From positions 1 to 8,727 of the forward strand of contig JAUIBJ010000103.1 of assembly GCA_030428025.1 (NCBI GenBank): a stretch of DNA of 8,727 bases, written 5' to 3'. Each line of letters opens with the position of its first letter. Position 1 is the stretch's first letter. The DNA is from Alphaproteobacteria bacterium. GTDB lineage: Bacteria; Pseudomonadota; Alphaproteobacteria; Rhodobacterales; Rhodobacteraceae. The notes below the pieces were generated by a model. That model was not told the DNA's origin, searched no databases, and saw only the letters and a program-made list of their open reading frames with translations. The position numbers and the translations under genes were made by a program. Shown piece by piece: positions 1 to 5,864 of this stretch.

Positions 1-579
1 GACGCGCAAAGCCTGATGGACGGGCTGGGCATTGACCGGGCGCATTTCGCGGGCCTGTCGCTGGGCGGCATGATCGCAATGGCTTTCGCGCTAGAGGCGC
101 CTGAGCGGCTTTGTTCGCTGCTTCTGTGCGACACCGCCGCGGAGATGCCGCGCTCGGTCTGGGACGAACGTATTAAGACCGCGCAGGACGAGGGGCTTGC
201 CCCGCTTGTCGAGCCGACGATGATCCGCTGGTTCACCGCCGGCTTCCGCGAGCGCAGCCCGGACGTCGTGGCGCAGATGCGCGAGATCGCCTCGAACACG
301 AGCGTTGCGGGCTATGTTGGCTGCGCCGAGGCGATCCGGAGCATGCGCTTCGCGGACAGGCTGGGAGAGATCCGCCTGCCCACGCGCGTTATCGTGGGGG
401 CCGACGACCCGGCAACACCCGTCTCGTCGTCGCAACTGATCGCCGACCGGATCCCCGGCGCCGATCTCATCGTCATCGACGACGCGGCGCATCTGGCGAA
501 TCTCGAACAGCCGGAGGCGTTTTCCGCGGCGATGGTCGAGTTCCTGGATGCGGTCGGAACGAGCAGGGAAGCCAGCTAG
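1..579 (+). CDS. Alpha/beta hydrolase, 3-oxoadipate enol-lactonase-like (5' end cut by window)
   Basis: This is the C-terminal part of an alpha/beta-fold hydrolase. The frame is open from base 1, so the true start lies upstream and the first ATG inside (16) is not the start. The nucleophile elbow GLSLGGM is present, with the serine codon at 58-60. The acidic residue is in GADDPATP (second Asp, 406-408), and the histidine is in DDAAHLANLEQP (490-492), so the Ser-Asp-His triad is complete. The LCDTA stretch, DDPATP and the short C-terminus resemble PcaD-type enol-lactonases, which hydrolyse beta-ketoadipate enol-lactone; related esterases and other lactonases share these features. It ends 68 bases before the binding-protein gene on the same strand and may belong to the same transcript. 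The family call is firm; the lactonase substrate is inference from family flavour and from neighbouring tautomerase and lactonase genes. Confidence 0.85.
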   Translation, partial: DAQSLMDGLGIDRAHFAGLSLGGMIAMAFALEAPERLCSLLLCDTAAEMPRSVWDERIKTAQDEGLAPLVEPTMIRWFTAGFRERSPDVVAQMREIASNTSVAGYVGCAEAIRSMRFADRLGEIRLPTRVIVGADDPATPVSSSQLIADRIPGADLIVIDDAAHLANLEQPEAFSAAMVEFLDAVGTSREAS

Positions 580-647
580 GTCAGGCGAAAAGAACCAGAC
601 AGTCAGGGCAACTCGGCACGAAAATTGTCACATCAAGGGAGGACAAG

Positions 648-1730
648 ATGTTAGACTTCAAACGCAGGAAGTTCCTGGTGAAGGAAGCGCTCGAATTCGC
701 GGAATGGAGCCGGCGCGACTTCCTCAAGAAAAGCGTGGCCGCCGGTGCCGCGCTGGCGGGCACCAGGCTTGCCACCGACATCAGCTATGCCCATGCGCAG
801 GAGAAGAAGGTGCGCGTCGGCATCCCGCTGACATATGGTCCGTTTAACCAGCCATGGCGTCGCGGCTGCTGGCAACTGGTCAAGACGGTTCTGGAGATGG
901 GCGGCGAACCGGTCACCGTGCGGGGCGAGCCCACCAAGGCCAGCGAGCAGGAAGCCGAACGCGCGCTTCTGGACCGCGATATCGACGTGCTTTGCATGGG
1001 CATCTATTCGCTGGAGCCCGAGACCGAATATATCGCCGACGAGGCCAAGGCACGCGGCATTCCCACCGTGGGCTTTGCTGTTCCGGTCAAGGATTCGCCG
1101 GCGGTGGTGGAAGACACCTGGGCCACGGCGACCACGCTGGGCTATTACGTTCAGAACGTGCTGCAGCGCAGCGGCACGCTGGTTCAGACGGCCGAAGACA
1201 AGGGTTTCTACACGCCCTTCGACATGGAAGCCGACATGGTCGACCTGATGACCAAATATGAACCGCGGATGAACATGCTGCCCTTCATGCCCGGTTCGGT
1301 CTCGACCCAGGACCAGATCTCGAAGGGGCGCGAGAATGCGCTGGCCATGCTTCAGGCGAACCCCGAACCGGGCTCGGTCGCGGGCCTCATCTCGTGGTGG
1401 TGGCCGTTGACCATCGGCGCCGGCCAGGCGATGCAGCAGATGGGCCGCGACGACGTGCGCATCTTCAACCACTATTTCTCCGATCAGCTTCTCGGCGAAA
1501 TGGCGGCCGGCACCTATCCGATCGAATTCTCGACCGATGTGCCCTGGCACACGCTGGGCCAGAAGACGGCCGAACTGGCGATGGCCCTGGGGTCGGGCCA
1601 GACGGTCGAGCCGCATGTCTATCGCGTACCGGTCACGGCGATCCTTCAGGAAGAGGCCGAAAAGGCGCTGGCGGAAGTTCAGGAAATGGACCGTCAGGCC
1701 ATCGAGCTTCTGGGCCAATACGGCGGCTGA
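648..1730 (+). CDS. Tat-exported periplasmic sugar-type ABC substrate-binding protein
   Basis: This 360-residue protein is a periplasmic binding protein of the ribose/LacI-like class, and should capture the substrate for the permease and ATPase encoded downstream. The ATG at 648 is preceded by an excellent ribosome binding site, AAGGGAGGA (635-643). The N-terminus is a twin-arginine signal: SRRDFLKK at residues 21-28, then an Ala/Gly-rich core and a likely AHA|QE cleavage after residue 50. A second twin-arginine motif, KRRKFL, lies at residues 5-10. The mature part starts with a beta strand (VRVGIPLTYGPFNQPW) and carries the alternating beta/alpha pattern of a type I binding fold, including DIDVLCMGIYS, GIPTVGFAVPV and SVAGLISWWWP. 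Tat export suggests folding before export, but no cofactor site is evident. The ligand cannot be named; RbsB-like relatives bind sugars, polyols and some unrelated small molecules. The gene is followed by a strong stem-loop that may keep its transcript more abundant than those of its partners. Confidence 0.9.
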   Translation: MLDFKRRKFLVKEALEFAEWSRRDFLKKSVAAGAALAGTRLATDISYAHAQEKKVRVGIPLTYGPFNQPWRRGCWQLVKTVLEMGGEPVTVRGEPTKASEQEAERALLDRDIDVLCMGIYSLEPETEYIADEAKARGIPTVGFAVPVKDSPAVVEDTWATATTLGYYVQNVLQRSGTLVQTAEDKGFYTPFDMEADMVDLMTKYEPRMNMLPFMPGSVSTQDQISKGRENALAMLQANPEPGSVAGLISWWWPLTIGAGQAMQQMGRDDVRIFNHYFSDQLLGEMAAGTYPIEFSTDVPWHTLGQKTAELAMALGSGQTVEPHVYRVPVTAILQEEAEKALAEVQEMDRQAIELLGQYGG

Positions 1731-1741
1731 ACCCGCCAGAG

Positions 1742-1769
1742 CCGCCCCCCGGGACCATTCGGGGGGCGG
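1742..1769 (+). promoter_or_regulatory. GC-rich intergenic stem-loop after the binding-protein gene
   Basis: CCGCCCCCCG (1742-1751) is exactly complementary to CGGGGGGCGG (1760-1769), giving a 10-bp all-GC stem with an 8-base loop. It lies 11 bases after the binding-protein stop and ends 25 bases before the tautomerase ATG. No T-run follows, so it is a poor intrinsic terminator. Hairpins at this position in transporter operons are known to protect the 3' end of the binding-protein message or to attenuate downstream genes; that role is inferred here. Confidence 0.75.
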
Positions 1770-1794
1770 TATCACGCGAAAGGGAGAGGACAGG

Positions 1795-1980
1795 ATGCCG
1801 GTCGTACAAGTTCACCTCAAGGCGGGTCGGTCCGTCGACGAAAAGCGCGCCCTCGTGGCCCGGATCACCGATGCCATGGTCGAAGAGGTCGGGGCAGTGC
1901 GCGACCGGGTGCACGTGATCGTGGACGAGGTTCCGACCGAAAGCTGGGGGCGCGGCGGGGTCCTGTTGTCAGACCAGTAA
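1795..1980 (+). CDS. 4-oxalocrotonate tautomerase family enzyme
   Basis: This is a 61-codon protein of the tautomerase superfamily, which moves protons between enol and keto forms using an N-terminal proline. The ATG at 1795 follows AAAGGGAGAGGA (1779-1790). After Met removal the protein starts PVVQVHLKAGRS, giving Pro1 as catalytic base and Arg11 at the position used by XylH. It aligns without gaps to XylH as I recall it. At position 39, where XylH has a catalytic Arg, this protein has His (VHVIVDEVP), and position 50 is Trp where XylH has Phe. The conserved WGRGG turn is present. The length of 60 mature residues fits the small hexameric subclass. The gene sits between the transporter's binding protein and an SDR, so it probably processes an intermediate of the imported compound. 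The classical meta-cleavage function is doubtful, since no other meta-cleavage genes are visible and Arg39 is absent. Confidence 0.87.
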   Translation: MPVVQVHLKAGRSVDEKRALVARITDAMVEEVGAVRDRVHVIVDEVPTESWGRGGVLLSDQ

Positions 1981-1988
1981 CCATCGCT

Positions 1989-2003
1989 CCGCCGTAAGGG
2001 CGG
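1989..2003 (+). other. Short weak hairpin between tautomerase and SDR genes
   Basis: CCGCC (1989-1993) can pair with GGCGG (1999-2003) around a 5-base loop, just after the tautomerase stop. The stem is only 5 bp and has no T-run after it, so terminator function is unlikely. In GC-rich DNA such a stem could be chance. Confidence 0.25.
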
Positions 2004-2035
2004 CGTTGTCAATTCATCGAAAGAGGAGGGTCCCC

Positions 2036-2791
2036 ATGGCCGGTAGAGTTCGCGGCAAGCGCATCATCATCACTGGCGCCGTCGACAACATAGGTCTCGA
2101 AGCGGCGCGACAGTTCATTGCCGAAGGGGCGCGGGTCGTCATCGGGGACATCAACGAAGACAAGGGCGCAGCCGTGGCGAAGGACCTGGGCGAGGCGTGC
2201 CATTTCATCCGCGTGGACGTGACCCGCGAAGACGACGTGCGCGCCCTCATCGAAGACGGCGTCGAGTGGCTCGGTGGGCTGGACGCGCTTTGCCAGAATG
2301 CCGGGTTACAGCGCTCCGGCAAAGTCACCGAGTTCAGCCAAGACGACTGGGATGCGCTTTTCGCGGTGAACTCCCGGGCGCATTTCTTCGGCGCGAAATA
2401 CGCCGCCGATCATCTGCGGGCCGCCGGCGGCGGCTCGATCGTCAACACCTCGTCGCTGGCCGGCCAGCGCGGCGGCCCCGGCATGACGGCCTATTCCGCC
2501 TCCAAGGGGGCCGTCATCGCCTTCACGACCGCCCTGGCGATGGAGCTTGCCCCGGACAAGATCAGGGTCAACGTCATCTGCCCTGGCTGGGTCGATACGG
2601 CCTTCAACCAGCCGGCCATCGATTTCATGGGCGGGCGCAAGGCGCAGGAGGAGGTGGTGGCCAGCATCGTGCCACTGGGCCGGCAGGGCGAACCTTCGGA
2701 CATCGCGCCGATGTTTGTGTACCTTGTCTCCGACGAGTCCCGCTACATGACGGCGCAAGCCCTGACGATCGACGGCGGGGTCTACAACTAA
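2036..2791 (+). CDS. Short-chain dehydrogenase/reductase (classical SDR)
   Basis: This 251-residue protein is a classical SDR oxidoreductase, expected to interconvert an alcohol and a ketone (or a lactol and a lactone) with a nicotinamide cofactor in the cytoplasm. The ATG at 2036 is chosen because AGAGGAGGG (2022-2030) stands just before it; an in-frame TTG at 2006 has no such site. The cofactor motif is TGAVDNIG (13-20), with Asn18 where the family usually has Gly or Ala. Asp38 at the end of the second strand suggests NAD(H) over NADP(H). NAG is at 88-90. The catalytic tetrad is Asn112, Ser140, Tyr153 and Lys157 (YSASK). The CPGWVDT stretch and a C-terminal DGG follow family norms. It lies 55 bases after the tautomerase gene and 43 bases before the permease gene, so co-transcription is likely. 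SDR substrate cannot be read from sequence; the transporter context suggests a polyol, sugar or hydroxy-acid derivative. Confidence 0.92.
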   Translation: MAGRVRGKRIIITGAVDNIGLEAARQFIAEGARVVIGDINEDKGAAVAKDLGEACHFIRVDVTREDDVRALIEDGVEWLGGLDALCQNAGLQRSGKVTEFSQDDWDALFAVNSRAHFFGAKYAADHLRAAGGGSIVNTSSLAGQRGGPGMTAYSASKGAVIAFTTALAMELAPDKIRVNVICPGWVDTAFNQPAIDFMGGRKAQEEVVASIVPLGRQGEPSDIAPMFVYLVSDESRYMTAQALTIDGGVYN

Positions 2792-2834
2792 GCCTTCGGC
2801 ACGACACCAGAAATTCTTGAGGGAAAGATCGAAA

Positions 2835-3881
2835 ATGCAAGACTCCGCGTCAGACGCCGCACAAGGCACGTCGCATGACAAGGCGCCAGCGCAATCTGAT
2901 GGCGAATCGCTGCTGTTGCGCCTTCTCAGGCAGTGGGGCACGATCATCGTGATTGTCCTGACCGCAGCCGGGTTTTCCTTCGTTTCGCCCTATTTCCTGA
3001 CCTTCTCGAACTTCAACAACATCCTGTTTTCCATGATCGTGCCCTGCCTTGTGTCGATCGGTCTGACCTATGTGGTGGTGGCGGGAAGTTTCGATCTGTC
3101 GGTTGGGCTGTGCGTGACGACCACCTCGATCGTCTGCGCCTTTCTGATCCCGGTATTGGGGCCCTGGGGTGCCATCGTCGTGGCCCTTCTTGTGGCCTGC
3201 GGGATCGGGCTGATCAACGGCTTGCTGGTGACCTATGGCCGCCTGTCGGGTATCGTCGTGACGCTGGGGATGATGTTCGTCCTCGGAGGGATCAACATCT
3301 ATCTCACCGGCGGCTATCAGGTGGCCGTCGACTATACTGAGAAGGCCTTCCGCTGGATCGGCCAGGGCCGTCTGCAACTGACGGACGACCGCAAGATGGC
3401 GATCGGGGTGCCGGTGATCATCCTGGCCGTAATCTTCGCGATGCATATGGTTCTCTTCGCGAAAACCCGTGTGGGCTATTACATCCGCGCCGTCGGCGAC
3501 AACGCGATGGCTGCCTTCTATTCGGGGATCCGGGTCTATCACTGGGTGATCGTGGCCTTCATCCTTTCGGCCTTGACCGCCGGGATCGGCGGCGTGCTCC
3601 TGACCTCGATTTCCTCCTCGGCCCAGCCCGTCGGCGGCGAGGGCTATCTGCTGGAGGCGTTTGCCGCGGTGTTCCTCGGTGCGACCGTGCTGGGCAAGGG
3701 CAAGCCGCATGTCTTCGGCACGCTTCTCGGCGTCTTCTTCCTCTACATGGTGAATTCGGGGATGAACATGGTGGGCTTTCCCTATGCCGCGCGGCAGCTT
3801 TTCGCAGGCATCATCCTCATTCTCGCGGTCGGGGCGAATGCCGCGCTGAACCGTGAGGAAATCCACCTCAAGTTCATCTAG
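2835..3881 (+). CDS. RbsC-type ABC transporter permease
   Basis: This 348-residue inner-membrane protein belongs to the ribose/xylose (BPD_transp_2) permease family and forms the membrane channel of the importer, probably as a homodimer because only one permease gene is present. I chose the ATG at 2835, with AGGGA (2820-2824) about 10 bases before it; an in-frame TTG at 2817 lies upstream of that site. The first 30 or so residues are hydrophilic, and multiple hydrophobic segments follow, beginning TIIVIVLTAAGFSFV. Family hallmarks are GSFDLSVG (about 84-91), the cytoplasmic loop GDNAMAAFYSGI (about 220-231), thought to contact the ATPase, and FLGATVLGKGKP (about 280-290). Length and topology are ordinary for the family. 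The ATPase gene starts 9 bases after its stop. The transported substrate is unknown. Confidence 0.92.
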   Translation: MQDSASDAAQGTSHDKAPAQSDGESLLLRLLRQWGTIIVIVLTAAGFSFVSPYFLTFSNFNNILFSMIVPCLVSIGLTYVVVAGSFDLSVGLCVTTTSIVCAFLIPVLGPWGAIVVALLVACGIGLINGLLVTYGRLSGIVVTLGMMFVLGGINIYLTGGYQVAVDYTEKAFRWIGQGRLQLTDDRKMAIGVPVIILAVIFAMHMVLFAKTRVGYYIRAVGDNAMAAFYSGIRVYHWVIVAFILSALTAGIGGVLLTSISSSAQPVGGEGYLLEAFAAVFLGATVLGKGKPHVFGTLLGVFFLYMVNSGMNMVGFPYAARQLFAGIILILAVGANAALNREEIHLKFI

Positions 3882-3890
3882 GGGGCGGAA

Positions 3891-5414
3891 ATGGCGGCCC
3901 CGGAAACCCCCAATGACTCGGCCGGCCCGCTGGTCGCCACAGTCGATCTGGAAAAGCAGTTCGCCGGCACCAAGGCCCTCAAGGGCGTCTCGGCGCAGTT
4001 CCTGCGCGGCGAGGTGCACGGCCTTCTGGGCGAAAACGGCGCCGGCAAGTCGACCCTGATCAAGATCCTGACCGGCGTCTACGCGCCCAGTGGTGGGCAG
4101 ATCCTGCTGGAGGGCAGGCCGGTCGAGATCAACAGCCCGCTGGATGCACATCGCCTCGGCTTCGGCGCCGTTTATCAGGATGCCGAACTGGTACATGGCT
4201 TTACCGTGGGCGAGAACATCCTTCTGGGCAACGAGCCCGGGGGCGCCTTCGTCAGCTCCGGCGCCATCCACGAAGAGGCGCGCAGGATCCTGGGCGAGAT
4301 GGGGATCGAGCTCGACGTCTATCGGCTGGCCTCCACACTTTCTGCCGCCGAAACCCAGCTTGTAACGCTCGCCACCCTCTTCCACCGCCGCTACAAGCTG
4401 ATCGTGCTCGACGAGCCCACGGCACGGCTCTCCGCGCATGAGGTAGATATCCTCTTCGGCCTGATCGACCGCTTCCGCAAGCAGGGCGTGACGCTGATCT
4501 ACATCTCGCACCGGCTGGGCGAGATCCGGCGGATCTGCGACCGGATCACCATCCTGCGCGGCGGGCGGGTGTCGGCGACGCTCGACCATTCCGAGATCAC
4601 CGAAGACCGGGTGACCGAACTCATGGTCGCCAAGAGCACCGAAGACCTGCGCATCGAGAATGACGGCTTTTCGACCGGCGATGTGGTGCTCGATGTAGAG
4701 AACCTCTCCGCCGGCAATCTCGAACCGCTCTCGTTCCGGGTGCGCGCCGGAGAAGTGCTGGGCATCACCGGCCCGGTGGGCGGGGGCATGGAACAGGTGG
4801 CCCGCGCCCTCGGCGGGATCACCGAGCATGAGGGAAGGATCAGGATCGACGGCAAACCCGTCACGATCTCCAGCCCATACGGCTCGCTGCGCTCCGGCAT
4901 CGCCATCATCCCCGAGGACCGTCGGCGGCAGGCGCTCTTTCCCAATCTGAGCCTCGCCAACAACATCGCCCTGCCGATGCTCGAGAACCTCAGCCGTCTG
5001 GGCCTGGTGCGGGAGGACCGCAAAAGCCGCTATGCCGAGGGCATCATCAAGCGCCTGGCCGTGCATCCCGACCTTCCTGCCCTTCCGGTGAAGTTTTTCT
5101 CGGGCGGCAACCAGCAGAAGGCGGTGATCGGCAAATGGATGGGTGCGAAGGCCAAGGTCTATATCTTCGTCGAGCCGACAGCGGGCGTCGATGTGGGCGC
5201 GATCAAGGAGATCTATCTCACCATCCTGGAGCTGGCGAAGGCCGGTGCGGCGGTGGTGCTGGTTTCTTCGGCGGCCGAAGAGATCATGACGCTGTCGGAA
5301 ACCGTGATGGTCGTGCATGACGGCCAGCTGGTGCACCACGCGCCCAAGGCCGAGTGTTCGCACGACCAGCTTCTGACGCTGTCGTTGGGCGGTCGCCCCA
5401 AGCTTGCCGTCTGA
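3891..5414 (+). CDS. RbsA-type sugar ABC transporter ATPase with two nucleotide-binding domains
   Basis: This 507-residue fused double ATPase powers the importer from the cytoplasmic side. The ATG at 3891 follows AGGGGGCGG. In domain 1, Walker A GENGAGKST is at 47-55, the Q-loop Gln at 96, Walker B VLDEPT ends with Asp174-Glu175, and the switch His is 207. Its signature is LSAAE (150-154), lacking the usual Gly. In domain 2, the Walker A position is GPVGGGME (294-301), without Lys; loss of Lys is usual in this family. The signature is FSGGNQQK (403-410). The Walker B region reads IFVEPT, with Val427 where the family usually has Asp. Domain 1 Walker motifs facing the domain 2 signature form one good ATP site, while the opposite site is degenerate on both faces. 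The length matches the family. It is tightly coupled to the permease gene and 38 bases before the GlcG-like gene. Confidence 0.93.
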   Translation: MAAPETPNDSAGPLVATVDLEKQFAGTKALKGVSAQFLRGEVHGLLGENGAGKSTLIKILTGVYAPSGGQILLEGRPVEINSPLDAHRLGFGAVYQDAELVHGFTVGENILLGNEPGGAFVSSGAIHEEARRILGEMGIELDVYRLASTLSAAETQLVTLATLFHRRYKLIVLDEPTARLSAHEVDILFGLIDRFRKQGVTLIYISHRLGEIRRICDRITILRGGRVSATLDHSEITEDRVTELMVAKSTEDLRIENDGFSTGDVVLDVENLSAGNLEPLSFRVRAGEVLGITGPVGGGMEQVARALGGITEHEGRIRIDGKPVTISSPYGSLRSGIAIIPEDRRRQALFPNLSLANNIALPMLENLSRLGLVREDRKSRYAEGIIKRLAVHPDLPALPVKFFSGGNQQKAVIGKWMGAKAKVYIFVEPTAGVDVGAIKEIYLTILELAKAGAAVVLVSSAAEEIMTLSETVMVVHDGQLVHHAPKAECSHDQLLTLSLGGRPKLAV

Positions 5415-5452
5415 ACGCGGCGCAAATTTTTTCGGAAAGGGAGGAGTTACGA

Positions 5453-5860
5453 ATGACCGAAATCACCCACGAAATGGCCCTGAAGGGCCTTGAGGCCGGG
5501 ATCGCGAAAGCCAGCGAGATCGGCTCGCCATCCAGTATCGCGATCATCGATTCTGGCCGCAACCTGCTGGCCTTCGCGCGCATGGACGGCGCGCTACTGG
5601 CCAGCATCGAGATTTCCCAGGGCAAGGCCTTTACCGCCCGGTCGCTGAACATGAAGACCGGCGATGTCACCGAACATGCCCAGCCGGGCGGCGCCTTTTA
5701 CGGGATCGAGGTGTCGCACCGCTCGCCGATGGTGGTCTTCGGCGGGGGGCAGCCCATCTCGCTTGATGGCGCGGTCGTTGGGGCGGTCGGCGTGGCCGGC
5801 GGCATGATCCCCGATGACGAGGCGGTCGCTGCCGCCGTGGCCGCAGCCATCGAAGGCTGA
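5453..5860 (+). CDS. GlcG/HbpS family protein (DUF336)
   Basis: This 135-residue cytoplasmic protein starts at the ATG at 5453, preceded by AAAGGGAGGAG (5436-5446). No signal peptide is visible. It has the family signature near residues 25-75: SSIAIIDSGRNLLAFARMDG, then ISQGKAFTARSLN. The closing motif is GGGQPISLDGAVVGAVGVAGG, followed by a helical DDEAVAAAVAAA tail. The family includes HbpS, a haem-binding sensor partner of Streptomyces, GlcG of glycolate-use operons, and PduO C-terminal-like domains. Its members sit in many catabolic clusters, often without a proven role. Here it is the last gene of the transporter operon. Proposed jobs such as cofactor binding or stabilising a reactive intermediate are only inference, and I cannot confirm haem ligands from sequence. 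Its stop is 4 bases from the stop of the convergent amidohydrolase gene. Confidence 0.88.
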   Translation: MTEITHEMALKGLEAGIAKASEIGSPSSIAIIDSGRNLLAFARMDGALLASIEISQGKAFTARSLNMKTGDVTEHAQPGGAFYGIEVSHRSPMVVFGGGQPISLDGAVVGAVGVAGGMIPDDEAVAAAVAAAIEG

Positions 5861-5864
5861 GGCG

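Noticed and set aside
614..629. Sigma-54-like sequence CGGCACGAAAATTGTC with the right GG-to-GT spacing upstream of the binding-protein gene.
   Set aside because: The -12 element is GT rather than GC. The predicted start near 640 would fall inside the Shine-Dalgarno site and leave only about 8 bases of leader. It is probably chance, though 5'-end mapping would settle it.
1742..1769. Intrinsic terminator for the binding-protein gene.
   Set aside because: The stem is strong, but it is followed by ATCACGCGAAA with no T-run. I therefore list it as an attenuating or stabilising hairpin.
651..1775. 374-residue antisense frame over the binding-protein gene.
   Set aside because: It is rich in Arg, His and Gly, resembles no family, and mirrors the codon bias of the real gene, which has a strong ribosome binding site and a Tat signal.
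2006..2035. N-terminal extension of the SDR from the TTG at 2006.
   Set aside because: The ribosome binding site at 2022-2030 would lie inside the extension, and classical SDRs start just before the first beta strand, as they do from the ATG at 2036.
2850..5363. 837-residue open frame on the minus strand antisense to the permease and ATPase genes.
   Set aside because: It is a shadow of two well-supported genes in GC-rich DNA. It has a His/Asp/Arg-rich composition without recognisable domains and spans a gene boundary.
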